Origin: a bacterium
Lineage (GTDB): Bacteria > Elusimicrobiota > Elusimicrobia > UBA1565 > UBA9628
NCBI GenBank assembly: GCA_021822495.1
Contig: JAKAQO010000011.1
Span: 1 to 49,861 of the forward strand
Direction: 5' to 3'
Length of the DNA stretch: 49,861 nt
In this document: positions 32,967-42,141 of the stretch, piece by piece
Position numbering within the stretch: position 1 is the first letter of the stretch
Layout: every line of letters begins with the position of its first letter
Program-made: the position numbers and the translations under genes
Notes under the pieces: model-generated
What the model was told of the DNA's origin: nothing
Databases searched by the model: none
Seen by the model: the letters and a program-made list of their open reading frames with translations, nothing else

Positions 32967-33835
32967 TGATTTTATCTCCTTTCCCGTTCATCTCGGCCCT
33001 CCTGGACATCATTTTCGTCGCCTGCCTCATCTACGGCCTTTTGATTTGGTTTAAGCGCACCCAAACCGCCTTCGTCGCCCTGGGCCTTTTTCTTTTCATC
33101 TTCGTTTACATCGCGGCGCGGCTCCTCAACATGATTATGACGGTCTGGATTTTCCGCGGCTTTTTTACCGTTTTTATCATCGCGATTATCGTCATCTTCC
33201 AGGAAGAAATCCGTCAAGTCTTTGAACGCATCGCGGTCTGGAGTTTTCGTTCCCCCGTCCCGCAACCTCAATCGCCGCAATATTTGGAAAAAATAGCCCG
33301 CGCGGTTTCCGACTGTGCGAAAGATAAAATCGGGGCACTGATCGTTTTAGAGGGCCGAGATCCTCTTGGGCGGCACGTTCACGGCGGTTGGGATTTGGAC
33401 GGCGAAATTTCGGAAGCTCTTTTAGAAAGCATCTTTGACGCCCACTCTCTAGGGCATGACGGCGCCGTCATCATTGAAAACGGGCGCGTCAGCCGCTTTG
33501 GTTGTCGGTTGCCTCTCTCCAAAAGGTCCTTAGACGGCAATTTAGGAACCCGGCATTTGGCGGCGATAGGCCTTTCGGAACTGACCGATGCTCTTTCCAT
33601 CATCGTAAGCGAGGAAAAAGGCACCATTTCACTGGCGTTAGGCGGAGAAATTATTCCCGTAACCGATCTTGGAAATCTTCAGCAACGTCTGGAACTTTTC
33701 GCCGCTGAAAAATCGCTTCTAAAAACAAAATCTGCGGAAAACCAGGGATTTTGGAAATACAACCTCAAGGAAAAACTCATCGCCGTCGCGGTCTCGACAT
33801 TTTTATGGCTGTCTTTCGTCTTTGTCAGCCGCTAA
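32966..33835 (+). CDS. cdaA: Diadenylate cyclase, CdaA type (289 aa)
   Basis: Three N-terminal membrane helices (about 8-28, 37-55 and 63-80) and a DAC domain (about 105-235) that makes c-di-AMP from two ATP. The DGA motif is intact (LGHDGAVII, residues 165-167). The usual GTRHRAA motif reads GTRHLAA (194-200), so the third residue of the RHR triad is Leu. The last 25 residues (LIAVAVSTFLWLSFVFV) form an extra membrane helix resembling the N-terminal anchor of the regulator CdaR/YbbR, whose gene is absent. It shares one base with nuoI and precedes a DHH phosphoesterase. Confidence 0.9.
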   Translation: MILSPFPFISALLDIIFVACLIYGLLIWFKRTQTAFVALGLFLFIFVYIAARLLNMIMTVWIFRGFFTVFIIAIIVIFQEEIRQVFERIAVWSFRSPVPQPQSPQYLEKIARAVSDCAKDKIGALIVLEGRDPLGRHVHGGWDLDGEISEALLESIFDAHSLGHDGAVIIENGRVSRFGCRLPLSKRSLDGNLGTRHLAAIGLSELTDALSIIVSEEKGTISLALGGEIIPVTDLGNLQQRLELFAAEKSLLKTKSAENQGFWKYNLKEKLIAVAVSTFLWLSFVFVSR

Positions 33836-33850
33836 GAAAATTTCCATCAG

Positions 33851-34897
33851 ATGCCTAAAAAAAATTCTTTTTATCACGCGCGAAAGCTCATTGAATTTCT
33901 CAAGGAAAATTCCTCGCGCCTTAAGCCCTTGACGATTTTAACCCATGATCATCCAGACCCGGACGCCCTGGCCTCCGCCTGGGCCTTGTCTCATCTGGCC
34001 CACGAAGTGGCCCACATTCGCGCCAAAATTGTTTACGGCGGAATGATCGGCCGCGCCGAAAACCGCATCATGGCCGAACGCCTTCAAATTCCCGCGTCTC
34101 CTCTCAAACCCGGCGAAATCAAGACGAGCGCGCATTTAGCCATCATCGATACCCAACCGCCGTTTAAAAACAATCGTTGCCCCCCCCGAAGAAAACCCGC
34201 TTTAATTATTGATCATCATCCCCGTCATCCGGATACCCAGGCCGACTGCGTTTTAATTGACGAATCCTCCGGGGCGACGACCACTATTTTAGCCGAAGCC
34301 TTGAGCCTCGCCAAAGTATCCGTCCCCAAGAAACTTGCCACCGCGATTGTCTATGGAATCGGATCTGAAACCCAAAATCTCGGACGGGAAGCCGGCGCGA
34401 GAGACATCAAGGCCTATCAGGAATTTTGGCCCAAAGCCCACATGCAGACTCTCTGGAAAATCTCTTACCCTAAACACTCAACCGATTTTTTTACCTCTCT
34501 TCTTTCGGCTCTTCAAAACGCCTTTATTTGCCGAAATGTCATCGGCACCCATTTGGGAGTTCTTAATGTCCCGGACCGCGCCGCTCAAATCGCGGATTTT
34601 CTCCTCACGCATGAAAAAATGGATTGGTCCATTGTCACGGGAAGGTATCAGGGAAAACTCTTTGTTTCGCTTAGAAGCTCAAGTCCCGCCGCCAAGGCGG
34701 GAAAGCTTTTGAGAAGGCTTTTAGGCGGCGGAAACCGGGGCGGCGGACACGCGATGATCGCGGGCGGCTCCATCGAAGTTGGAGAAGCCGCCTCTCAAAC
34801 AGCCTGGCGGCAAGCGGAAGATAAAATCGTCTCTGATTTTTTAGAAAGCCAAGGCCTTAAAGACGTTTCTCCCAAACTCTCCGCGTTTTATCGGTGA
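33851..34897 (+). CDS. DHH/DHHA1 phosphoesterase (348 aa)
   Basis: The metal-binding motifs are THDHPDPDALAS (residues 31-42), Asp100 in AIIDTQ, DHH at 121-123, and GIGSETQNLG (about 169-178), where the Asp usual in motif IV is Glu173. The DHHA1 domain has GGGNRGGGHAMIAGG. Relatives (NrnA, GdpP, DhhP) hydrolyse c-di-AMP or short RNAs. The gene starts 15 bases after the cyclase stop, so a synthase/hydrolase pair for c-di-AMP is a reasonable inference. No membrane or PAS domain is present. The stop overlaps the next start. Confidence 0.85.
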   Translation: MPKKNSFYHARKLIEFLKENSSRLKPLTILTHDHPDPDALASAWALSHLAHEVAHIRAKIVYGGMIGRAENRIMAERLQIPASPLKPGEIKTSAHLAIIDTQPPFKNNRCPPRRKPALIIDHHPRHPDTQADCVLIDESSGATTTILAEALSLAKVSVPKKLATAIVYGIGSETQNLGREAGARDIKAYQEFWPKAHMQTLWKISYPKHSTDFFTSLLSALQNAFICRNVIGTHLGVLNVPDRAAQIADFLLTHEKMDWSIVTGRYQGKLFVSLRSSSPAAKAGKLLRRLLGGGNRGGGHAMIAGGSIEVGEAASQTAWRQAEDKIVSDFLESQGLKDVSPKLSAFYR

Positions 34898-35556
34898 TGG
34901 ATTTTTTTCTCGCGCGTCTTCCGCTTTTTAAGCGTCTGCCGGAAAAAACTCTGGAGGAATTGCCCCGGAAAGTCTTTCTGCGCCGCTTTGGCAAGGGGCA
35001 AGCGGTCTTTATGGACGGAGAAACCCCGCGCTCAGTTTATCTTTTAAAATCAGGGCTCATTAAGGCCGTCAAATATTCTCTCCGGGAAGAGCCCGTCATC
35101 ATGGAAATTATTTCCCCCGGAGGTCTTTTTGGGATGATCGCGGTTTTAGATCACAAGCCTTATCCCGTCACCGCCCTTTGCATCCGCGACTGCGAGGCCT
35201 ACGAAATTCCAGGAAAGGTCTTTGAGGGACTCCTCAAAACTCATCCTGATTTTTCTCAAGCGGTCTATTCTGAAATCGGAGAACATTTGCGTCAATCCCA
35301 AGCCCTGCGCTCAATCTCAAGAGAACCCGCCTCCCAAAGAATCGCCTTCATCCTGGGCCTTCTCTCCAAAAGCGTGGGCAAAAACCTCTCCATCCGCCGG
35401 GAAGACCTCGCGGAAATGTCGGGCACGACGCAAGAAACCGCCATTCGCATCCTGTCGGATTTCCGGAAAAAGAAATGGATTGCCTCGGGCTGGAAGAAAA
35501 TTACCATCCTTAATCCCGAAAAATTGGAAAAATATTCTTTCTCCGGCAAAATTTAA
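34897..35556 (+). CDS. Crp/Fnr-family transcriptional regulator (219 aa)
   Basis: A cyclic-nucleotide-binding-type beta-barrel (about 10-125, SVYLLKSGLIKAVKYS and GGLFGMIAVLD), a dimerisation helix, and a Crp-type winged helix (about 145-215, SIRREDLAEMSGTTQETAIR). The N-terminal cysteine cluster of FNR is absent, so it is not an oxygen-labile Fe-S sensor of that kind. The start overlaps the DHH stop (TGATG); a GTG one codon earlier is also possible. It stands immediately before two hemerythrin genes, which points to control of an oxygen, nitric-oxide or redox response. Confidence 0.87.
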   Translation: MDFFLARLPLFKRLPEKTLEELPRKVFLRRFGKGQAVFMDGETPRSVYLLKSGLIKAVKYSLREEPVIMEIISPGGLFGMIAVLDHKPYPVTALCIRDCEAYEIPGKVFEGLLKTHPDFSQAVYSEIGEHLRQSQALRSISREPASQRIAFILGLLSKSVGKNLSIRREDLAEMSGTTQETAIRILSDFRKKKWIASGWKKITILNPEKLEKYSFSGKI

Positions 35557-35609
35557 AAAATCGAAAAAACCTGATCTGGCGCACCTTTTCTTTTCTGTGG
35601 ATGCGCTAT

Positions 35610-35622
35610 CCTATCGGATAGG
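35610..35622. promoter_or_regulatory. CCTATCGGATAGG palindrome
   Basis: A perfect inverted repeat of 6-bp arms around a central G, 32 bases before the first hemerythrin gene and just after the regulator gene. It is a candidate operator, possibly for the upstream Crp/Fnr-family protein, though it does not match the Crp or FNR consensus. Confidence 0.4.
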
Positions 35623-35653
35623 AAGCCGCCAAAAATGAAGAAAGGAGAAAAAA

Positions 35654-36154
35654 ATGAAAAGCGTATCAGATTATTTCGCGCACGATCACGACCAAATTGA
35701 CGGGTTTTTCGCGGAATTTAGGAAATTAAAGCGCGGGGATCCTGCCTTGGCAAAACAAAAATTCAAGGAGTTTCTCAAGAGACTCACCCGTCACATCGTC
35801 TGGGAAGAAGAGGTTCTTTTTCCGGCCTTTGAAAAAAGCGCTCCGGAAATGGTTCCGGGGCCCACCATGGTCATGCGCAGGGAACACCGAGAAATCAAAA
35901 AATATCTCGACTTAATTCATGATAAAATTCGCGTGAAAAATCCTGAAAGCGATGAGGCAGAAGAAGCTCTTTTGTCCTTACTTGAGTCCCACAACATGAA
36001 AGAGGAAAAAATTCTTTATCCCGCCATTGACGCGGCTTTAGGCGAAGAAGGCATCGCAAGGATAGAGGAAAGTATGCGGGCCATTCCAGAAGAAAAATAC
36101 GCCTGCTGCTGCCAGTCTCATCCCGCAAAAGAGGCGGCGAGAGCGCATGATTAA
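35654..36154 (+). CDS. Hemerythrin HHE-domain protein with Cys-rich tail (166 aa)
   Basis: A four-helix hemerythrin-like fold with ligands in YFAHDHDQID, LTRHIVWEEEVLFPAF (HxxxE), MRREHREIKKY and LLESHNMKEEKILYPAI (HxxxE), a set suited to a non-haem di-iron site. The tail YACCCQSHP has three adjacent cysteines. Related proteins bind O2 or NO or repair Fe-S clusters. AAAGGAG precedes the ATG. It overlaps the next hemerythrin-like gene by 8 bases. Confidence 0.85.
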   Translation: MKSVSDYFAHDHDQIDGFFAEFRKLKRGDPALAKQKFKEFLKRLTRHIVWEEEVLFPAFEKSAPEMVPGPTMVMRREHREIKKYLDLIHDKIRVKNPESDEAEEALLSLLESHNMKEEKILYPAIDAALGEEGIARIEESMRAIPEEKYACCCQSHPAKEAARAHD

Positions 36155-36701
36155 AAAACCGGGGCCCATTGCGCTAGTGATGGCCCAAGACCATGCAAGG
36201 CTGGATAGGCTTATGGAAGAGGCCTTGGACGCCCGTGAAAGCATTCGCGCGGAACCCTTTTGGGATTTTCGGCAAGGGCTTCTGAGACACATCGGAATTG
36301 AAGAAACTATTCTTCTCCCCGCGCTTAAAAACCCGTCTCCTGAGCTTAAAGCCTTAGCCGCGCAACTCCGTCTTGAGCACGGGGCTTTGACCAACCTTTT
36401 AGTTCCAGAGCCTACCCAAGAAATCGCCGCGGCCCTGCGAAGGATTCTTGAGCCGCATAATCTCAAAGAAGAATCGGCGGACGGATTTTACAGCTTTTTA
36501 GACGCGCGTCCTAAAGAAGAGATCGAGAATTTACTTCTCAAGATATCGCAAGCCCCGGAACTTCCCTTGCGCCCCTATTCCCAACGCCCGGAAGCGTTCA
36601 AGGCCGCCCTCCGCGCCATGCAAAGGGCGGGATATGAGATGGGGACAGTCCCTATCTCCCCAAATACGCAAGCTCCCGGTAGTAATCCTGAAGAGGCTTG
36701 A
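36147..36701 (+). CDS. Second hemerythrin-like protein, tail of foreign origin (184 aa)
   Basis: A diverged hemerythrin fold with HARLDRLMEEAL, LLRHIGIEETILLPAL (HxxxE), LEHGALTNLL and LEPHNLKEESADGFY. Residues about 165-184 (MGTVPISPNTQ onward) are encoded by a GGGGACAGTCCCT palindrome followed by 45 bp copied from the 3' end of carB, so the original C terminus was replaced when the hicBA segment arrived. It overlaps the upstream gene by 8 bases, which implies coupled translation and a heteromeric or sequential role. Confidence 0.75.
   Translation: MIKKPGPIALVMAQDHARLDRLMEEALDARESIRAEPFWDFRQGLLRHIGIEETILLPALKNPSPELKALAAQLRLEHGALTNLLVPEPTQEIAAALRRILEPHNLKEESADGFYSFLDARPKEEIENLLLKISQAPELPLRPYSQRPEAFKAALRAMQRAGYEMGTVPISPNTQAPGSNPEEA
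36655..36699. repeat. Duplicated carB 3' segment (45 bp), distal copy
   Basis: Identical at all 45 positions to 37351-37395, which lies inside carB. Together the copies bracket hicBA as direct repeats 696 bp apart. This copy is out of context, forming the end of a hemerythrin-like gene. Confidence 0.9.
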
Positions 36702-36775
36702 CCGAGGGATATCCCGAGGAAATGCCGTTTCCAGAATCTGCGGAAAAACGGCGCATTTCTAATTTCGTTGAAAAA

Positions 36776-36797
36776 CGACCGAAAGTCGGAATCCAGG
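36776..36797. repeat. Palindromic element remnant
   Basis: CGAC-CGAAA-GTCG followed by GAATCCAGG resembles one half of the dispersed palindrome at 3191-3218 (reverse orientation). A further inverted repeat (AATGCCGTTT near 36721 with AAACGG...CATT near 36746) lies beside it and may terminate the hicBA transcript. Confidence 0.4.
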
Positions 36798-36818
36798 AAA
36801 ATATTAAGCTCCTAACTC

Positions 36819-37052
36819 TTACAGAAGTTCGAGGAATCGCTCGCGAGACAACCCCGCCTGATCCAAGATAGCCAACAAAGTTCCTTTTGGAATATCCTTG
36901 CCTTGAGGAACAATAACCAATCGTGTTTGCCCGGCTTCCTCTTTTTTATAAAAAGCGCGATGGCTTCCCTTCCCCCGATTAGGGGCTTCGGAAAAGCCGC
37001 AACGTTTAAGTGCGCGAATGATGGCCTTCGAGGATACGGAAGGTAAACGCAT
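36819..37052 (-). CDS. hicA: HicA toxin (77 aa)
   Basis: A small double-stranded-RNA-binding-fold mRNA interferase. KAIIRALKRCGF and GKGSHRAFYKK, with the catalytic His, followed by LVIVPQGKDIPKGTLLAIL are diagnostic. It blocks translation by cleaving mRNA until bound by HicB. The ATG overlaps the hicB stop by one base (TAATG). In this module the antitoxin gene comes first, the reverse of the common hicAB order. Confidence 0.88.
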   Translation of the reverse strand: MRLPSVSSKAIIRALKRCGFSEAPNRGKGSHRAFYKKEEAGQTRLVIVPQGKDIPKGTLLAILDQAGLSRERFLELL

Positions 37053-37291
37053 TAGGCGACGGCGATGTTAATGGGCGCGGTATAGCGATTTTCCGAAGAC
37101 AAGGCGGGCTTAAGGTCCTCCAGGAGGCCCATTTTCTCGGCGTTAGAAAGATAGAGTTCGACGGCTTCTTCCAACGCGGCTTGGGCCTTTTCCGGCGTGG
37201 TTCCAAAAGAGGCAACTCCCAACTCGGGGCATTTGGAAACGTATCTTTTTCCTTCTTTCCAGATAGCGGCCGTCAGATGATAGCGTGTCAT
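37052..37291 (-). CDS. hicB: HicB antitoxin (79 aa)
   Basis: A partial RNase-H-like fold of the HicB type: YHLTAAIWKEGKRYVSKCPE and GVASFGTTPEKAQAALEEAVELYL. No C-terminal DNA-binding domain is visible, which is common in short HicB proteins. The ATG at 37291 is chosen because it opens the conserved domain and lies 6 bases after TATAAT; an in-frame ATG 24 bases upstream would overlap that promoter. The gene starts 32 bases after carB ends, with its own leaderless promoter. Confidence 0.87.
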   Translation of the reverse strand: MTRYHLTAAIWKEGKRYVSKCPELGVASFGTTPEKAQAALEEAVELYLSNAEKMGLLEDLKPALSSENRYTAPINIAVA

Positions 37292-37297
37292 GACCTT

Positions 37298-37303
37298 ATT
37301 ATA
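37298..37303 (-). promoter_or_regulatory. -10 box (TATAAT) of hicB, leaderless start
   Basis: TATAAT on the reverse strand, then AAGGTC, then the ATG at 37291. The six-base spacing is the same as for hutI and the gene at 48022. Confidence 0.55.
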
Positions 37304-37323
37304 GCAGGCAATCAAGCTCCGTG

Positions 37324-40300
37324 CTAGGGGCTAAGCGATCTAATTTTGTCTCTCCCCAAATACGCAAGCTCCCGGTAGTAATCCTGAAGAGGCTTAACCA
37401 TAGGCGCGGAATTGCGTGAGGCGGCCAACGCGCTGACTAGGGCTTGGCAACTTCGGATATTGGTCACGCAGGGAATATTAAATTCAAGAGCGGTTCTCCG
37501 AATGGCGTAGCCGTCCGAGCGAGAACGCTGGCTTGAGGGAGTATTGATGGCCAGGGTCACGTTTCTTTGCTTTAGAAGATCCACCACATCCGGCTTTCCG
37601 TCCCCAATTTTGGCGATGCGCGCGCTTTCAAGGCCGTGCCGCAAAAGAAAGGAATGCGTGCCGGGAGTGGCAATCAGGGAAAACCCCATCGCCTTGAGGG
37701 CTTGCGCGATGGCCAGTATCTGAAATTTATCCTCATCCCGAACGCTAATAAAGACCGCGCCCCCTTTAGGGATCAAAATCCCGCTCGCTTCTTGGGATTT
37801 GACAAAAGAACGCGGAAAATCAGAATTAAGTCCCATTACTTCCCCGGTAGACTTCATTTCGGGTCCCAGACGCGGGTCAATGCCGGGAAACTTAATAAAA
37901 GGAAGGACGACTTCTTTCGTCGCCGCAAACGGAAGTTCGGGCGGCGAGTTTTTAAGAAGAGACGCGGGCAATAAACGCTTAAGACTCTTTCCTAAAGCGG
38001 CTTTAGTCGCAATCTGAGCGAGCGAAAGTCCCGTCGCCTTGCTTAAAAAGGGAATCGTCCGGGACGCGCGGGGATTGGCTTCGATGACATAAACCGCTCC
38101 GTCTTTGACGGCAAATTGAATGTTGATGAGACCCTTGACCTTTAAAGCGCGCGCAATTTTCCGGGTATAAGAAGAAATCGTCGAAATTAAGGCCGGACTT
38201 AGGGAACGCGGCGGCAGGGTGCAGGCAGAATCCCCGGAATGAATGCCCGCCTCTTCAATATGCTCCATGATGCCAGCGATATAAACCAAGGTTCCATCTG
38301 AAACCGCGTCCACGTCCACCTCGGTTGCGTCCGAAAGAAAGCGGTCAAGGAACAGTTCCGCGCCCGCAGCCAAGGGGTTCTCGTCCAGATAGCGGCGGAG
38401 GGTTTTTGCGTCGTCAATAATCGCCATGGACAACCCGCCCAAGACAAAACTCGGACGCACCATGACGGGAAAACCGATTTTAAGCGCGGCGGAAACGGCC
38501 TCTTTCGCGTTTTTCGCGGTCCCGTGCGCGGGCGCGGGAATTTGAAGGCGCTTTAAAATTTGAGCGAAGAGTTTTCGGTCTTCCGACTTATTGATCGAGG
38601 CGACCGAGGTTCCTAAAATTCTCGCTCCGGCCGCTTGAAGCCCCTGAGCCAAATTAAGCGGGGTTTGGCCGCCAAATTGAACCAACACTCCTTGCGGACG
38701 CTCAAAATCAATAATCTCAAGCACGTTTTCCAAGGCCAAGGGCTCGAAATAAAGGCGATCGGCGTGATCGTAATCAGTTGAGACCGTTTCGGGATTGGAG
38801 TTGACCATCAAGGCCTCAAAGCCCTCTTGACGCAAGGCGCTCAAAGCCTGAACGCAGCAATAATCAAACTCAATTCCCTGACCGATTCGATTGGGGCCGG
38901 AGCCGATGACCAAAACCTTCTTTTTTTTCGCGGACGGCTTTAAATCTCCGCTGGGCTCATAGGTCGAATAGGCGTAGGGGGTGGTTGAGGGAAATTCTCC
39001 GGCGCAGGAATCCACGATTTTATACGCGGGACTCATTTTCCATTTCTTCCTCAAATTTCTAATCGAACTCTCCGCCGTATTTTTAACTCGCGCGATGTCC
39101 GCGTCGGAAAAACCAAGGCGCTTGGCCTCAAGCAAAAGTTCAGGGGTCAATTTTTCGTTTCTTAAATCTTCCTCGAAATCCGTCAATTCCTTAATTTGAT
39201 GGATAAACCACGGGTCAATGGACGTCCAGACAGAAATATCCTCGACGGAAATTCCGCATTTAAGGGCGGCGCGAAGCCAAAAAATCCGGGCGGAAGACGG
39301 CAAGGACAAAAGCTTCGTCCATTCCTGCGGATTTTCCGGCGAGTTAAAAGGCGGCAGGCTGCGGGAAGAGAGTTCCAGCCCGCGCAGAGCTTTTTGAAAG
39401 GATTCTTTAAACGTGCGCCCCAAGGCCATCGTCTCTCCCACCGACTTCATCGCGGTGTCGAGCGGAAAATCGCCGAATTTTTCGGAGGCAAAGCGCGGAA
39501 TCTTGGTCACGACATAATCAATGGACGGCTCAAAAGAAGCGGGAGTGGCCTTCGTAATCGCGTTTGGAATTTCATCCAAGGTATACCCCACGGCCAAAAG
39601 GGCCGCGATTTTCGCGATGGGAAAACCGGTGGCCTTTGAGGCCAAGGCGGAACTGCGAGAGACGCGGGGATTAATCTCTATCGCCGCGATGCGCCCGCTT
39701 TGAGGGTGAACGGCAAATTGAATATTGCATCCTCCCGTTTCTACTCCAATGGCCGAAACGATTTTTCTCGCCAAGTCGCGCATTTCCTGGTACTGGCGAT
39801 CGCTCAAGGTCTGAGACGGCGCGACCGTAATGGAATCTCCGGTGTGAATTCCCATCGGATCCAGATTTTCAATTGAGCAGACAACGACAAAATTATCTTT
39901 TTTGTCCCGCATCACTTCCAGCTCGAATTCCTTCCAGCCCAAAACCGATTCCTCAAGAAGCACTTTTTTGATGGGGCTGGCCTCGAGAGCGGAGTGAACT
40001 TTTTGGCGCAAATCCTCCAAATTATAGGCGATCCCGCCGCCGGTTCCGCCCAGGGTGAAAGAGGGACGGACAATTAAAGGAAATCCAATATCGCGGGCAA
40101 TGGCGCGAATTTCGGAAGACTCGCTGACGACCACTCCCCGGGGAACGGAAACCCCGATGGACTCCATCGTCTTTTTAAATAACTCGCGGTCTTCGGCCTT
40201 CCGAATCGTTTCAAGGTTCGCGCCCAAAAGCTCGACGGAAAATTTTTCAAGAACCCCGCGCTCGCTTAAAGCCACCGCGAGATTCAAAGCGGTTTGCCCG

Positions 40301-40572
40301 CCCAAGGTCGGCAAAAGAGCCTCCGGCCTTTCTTTTTCGATGATGCGCGATAAATACTCCGGGGTCAAGGGCTCGATATAGGTTCTGTCGGAAAGCTCGG
40401 CATCCGTCATAATCGTCGCGGGATTGGAGTTGGCCAAAACAATCCGGTAGCCCTCGCGTCTTAAAGCCTTGATGCCCTGGGTTCCGGAGTAATCAAATTC
40501 ACAGGCTTGACCAATGACAATGGGGCCGGAGCCTATCACCAAGATTGTCTTGAGATCGTTTCTCTTCGGCAT
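37324..40572 (-). CDS. carB: Carbamoyl-phosphate synthase large subunit (1082 aa)
   Basis: Two homologous ATP-grasp halves (about 1-400 and 560-930) plus the C-terminal MGS-like allosteric domain. Diagnostic motifs are [20 protein letters not shown] in the first half and [20 protein letters not shown] in the second, with [12 protein letters not shown] and [11 protein letters not shown] in the two ATP-binding regions. It makes carbamoyl phosphate for pyrimidines and arginine. Length is normal. It starts 5 bases after carA. Its final codons include a 45-bp segment duplicated at 36655-36699 beyond hicBA. Confidence 0.96.
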   Translation of the reverse strand: MPKRNDLKTILVIGSGPIVIGQACEFDYSGTQGIKALRREGYRIVLANSNPATIMTDAELSDRTYIEPLTPEYLSRIIEKERPEALLPTLGGQTALNLAVALSERGVLEKFSVELLGANLETIRKAEDRELFKKTMESIGVSVPRGVVVSESSEIRAIARDIGFPLIVRPSFTLGGTGGGIAYNLEDLRQKVHSALEASPIKKVLLEESVLGWKEFELEVMRDKKDNFVVVCSIENLDPMGIHTGDSITVAPSQTLSDRQYQEMRDLARKIVSAIGVETGGCNIQFAVHPQSGRIAAIEINPRVSRSSALASKATGFPIAKIAALLAVGYTLDEIPNAITKATPASFEPSIDYVVTKIPRFASEKFGDFPLDTAMKSVGETMALGRTFKESFQKALRGLELSSRSLPPFNSPENPQEWTKLLSLPSSARIFWLRAALKCGISVEDISVWTSIDPWFIHQIKELTDFEEDLRNEKLTPELLLEAKRLGFSDADIARVKNTAESSIRNLRKKWKMSPAYKIVDSCAGEFPSTTPYAYSTYEPSGDLKPSAKKKKVLVIGSGPNRIGQGIEFDYCCVQALSALRQEGFEALMVNSNPETVSTDYDHADRLYFEPLALENVLEIIDFERPQGVLVQFGGQTPLNLAQGLQAAGARILGTSVASINKSEDRKLFAQILKRLQIPAPAHGTAKNAKEAVSAALKIGFPVMVRPSFVLGGLSMAIIDDAKTLRRYLDENPLAAGAELFLDRFLSDATEVDVDAVSDGTLVYIAGIMEHIEEAGIHSGDSACTLPPRSLSPALISTISSYTRKIARALKVKGLINIQFAVKDGAVYVIEANPRASRTIPFLSKATGLSLAQIATKAALGKSLKRLLPASLLKNSPPELPFAATKEVVLPFIKFPGIDPRLGPEMKSTGEVMGLNSDFPRSFVKSQEASGILIPKGGAVFISVRDEDKFQILAIAQALKAMGFSLIATPGTHSFLLRHGLESARIAKIGDGKPDVVDLLKQRNVTLAINTPSSQRSRSDGYAIRRTALEFNIPCVTNIRSCQALVSALAASRNSAPMVKPLQDYYRELAYLGRDKIRSLSP
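37351..37395. repeat. 45-bp segment of carB duplicated beyond hicBA, parental copy
   Basis: Lies within the carB coding sequence, ending about 27 bases before its stop, so this copy is the functional original. The second copy is at 36655-36699. Confidence 0.9.
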
Positions 40573-40577
40573 AATAT

Positions 40578-41678
40578 TTAAGCTCTGCTCGCTTTTTTCT
40601 CGATCATTTCTTTAAAGCGCCGGAAATATTTGAGCGCGTCATGGGGGCCTGCGGAAGCCTCGGGATGATATTGAAGCGAAAAAATCGGCGCCTCTTTGTG
40701 CGAAAAGCCCTCGCAGGATTTGTCATTGAGACTGATATGCGTTGCCTTGACGCAATCAGGCAAGGACGCCGCATCAACCGCAAAGCCGTGGTTTTGGGAA
40801 GTGATCTCGACTTGCCGGGATTCAATGTCCATCACCGGATGATTCGATCCGTGATGCCCGAATTTAAGTTTGTAAGTTTTTCCACCCAAAGCCAAGGCAA
40901 GTATTTGGTGTCCTAAACAAATTCCCAAAATTGGTTTTCCGGAATCAATCAAGGCCTTGGTCACCTCGATGATGTCTTTAAGAGGTTCCGGGTCCCCGGG
41001 ACCGTTGGACAAGACAATCCCATCCGGATTTAAGGCCAGAGCGTCTGAAGAAGAGGTTTGGGCTGGAACCACGGTGACGCGAAAGCCCTCCGCCGCCAAA
41101 GCTCTTAAAATGCCTCTTTTAGCGCCAAAATCATAGACAAGGGCATGGAATTTTCCAGAAGAACTCCAGGAATATTTCTCTCGGCAAGAGACTTGCGGCG
41201 CGAGCGCCGCTCCCACCATCGAAGGAATCATTCTCACTTTTTTCTTAAGGCGCCCGAGTTCCGAAACTTGATTTGAAATCAAACCGCGCAAGGCCCCCTT
41301 GTTTCTCAAATGCAAAATCAAGGCGCGGGTATCCACCCCTTCGATTGCGGGCACCCCATGACGCTTAAGGAAAGACTCAAGAGTTTCCGTCATTTCCCAA
41401 TTAGACGGATTTTTACACATTTCCCCCATAACAAAACCTGAGAGAAAAGGCCGTTCCGACTCGTAGTCCTTGGCGATGATCCCGTAATTTCCAATTAAGG
41501 GATAACTCATGACCACGATTTGGTTTTTATAGGAGGGGTCGGTCAAAATTTCCTGGTAGCCCGTCATCGCGGTGTTAAAGACAAATTCGCCTTCCGCGTC
41601 ATTGAAGGCGCCGCAGGAAAATCCGGGCCAGACGCTGAAATCCTCAAGGACGATGACGGCGGGCGTTTTTTTATTCAT
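40578..41678 (-). CDS. carA: Carbamoyl-phosphate synthase small subunit (366 aa)
   Basis: The glutaminase partner of CarB. The N-terminal domain has [20 protein letters not shown]. The class I amidotransferase domain has [17 protein letters not shown] with the catalytic Cys, [10 protein letters not shown], and [13 protein letters not shown] with the catalytic His and Glu. The ATG overlaps the stop region of hepT by 8 bases, so carA is translationally coupled to a toxin gene. carB follows at 5 bases. Confidence 0.96.
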   Translation of the reverse strand: MNKKTPAVIVLEDFSVWPGFSCGAFNDAEGEFVFNTAMTGYQEILTDPSYKNQIVVMSYPLIGNYGIIAKDYESERPFLSGFVMGEMCKNPSNWEMTETLESFLKRHGVPAIEGVDTRALILHLRNKGALRGLISNQVSELGRLKKKVRMIPSMVGAALAPQVSCREKYSWSSSGKFHALVYDFGAKRGILRALAAEGFRVTVVPAQTSSSDALALNPDGIVLSNGPGDPEPLKDIIEVTKALIDSGKPILGICLGHQILALALGGKTYKLKFGHHGSNHPVMDIESRQVEITSQNHGFAVDAASLPDCVKATHISLNDKSCEGFSHKEAPIFSLQYHPEASAGPHDALKYFRRFKEMIEKKASRA

Positions 41679-42141
41679 CGCGCTCCATAATTTTTTGCGC
41701 GTAGGACTCGGCGGATTTAAACGCGGCGAACAAATCGGGGCAGTATTTAAACGCGTCGTTTCTCAACGATTCGATTTCATCCTCCAAATAGTCATGCGAG
41801 ATTTGATTGCGCAAATCGCGAATATCTCGCCAAAGAGAAGCCGAGGAAATGACTCCGCGCTTTTCCATACGGTTTAAGCGATCGAGCAAAGTCCCTTCAT
41901 TTTCGAGCTCGACGGCGTCTATGGCGCGAAAAACTTTCTGCGTCAAGATATCGGTCAAACGCGCGAAGCGCGAGGTCAGGGATTCCAACTTCTCGTCTAG
42001 TTCGTTGGACAAGGAATGCGGGAAAGGATATTTTGCCTGAAGAGATTCATGGGACAAGGTCAAAGCCTTGACGGCCCGGCGCGCTGCCTCCAACTGCTCC
42101 GCAAGATACTTCTTTTTCAGCTCGGTCTTGGATGGCTCCAA
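41671..42141 (-). CDS. hepT: HepT-like HEPN toxin (156 aa)
   Basis: A helical HEPN-domain ribonuclease with the catalytic RNxxxHxY motif in IRDLRNQISHDYLED (about 107-121). HepT toxins cleave RNA and are silenced when the partner MntA adds AMP to the Tyr of this motif, which is present here. The start is TTG at 42141 with GGGAG 7 bases before it; it overlaps mntA by 25 bases. Its end overlaps carA by 8 bases. The N terminus is Lys/Glu-rich and forms a longer helix than in minimal HepT proteins. Confidence 0.85.
   Translation of the reverse strand: MEPSKTELKKKYLAEQLEAARRAVKALTLSHESLQAKYPFPHSLSNELDEKLESLTSRFARLTDILTQKVFRAIDAVELENEGTLLDRLNRMEKRGVISSASLWRDIRDLRNQISHDYLEDEIESLRNDAFKYCPDLFAAFKSAESYAQKIMERDE

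Noticed and set aside
34897-35556. The Crp-family regulator as an FNR-type oxygen sensor.
   Set aside because: The N-terminal cysteine set needed for the Fe-S cluster is missing; only two adjacent-region cysteines occur within the barrel.
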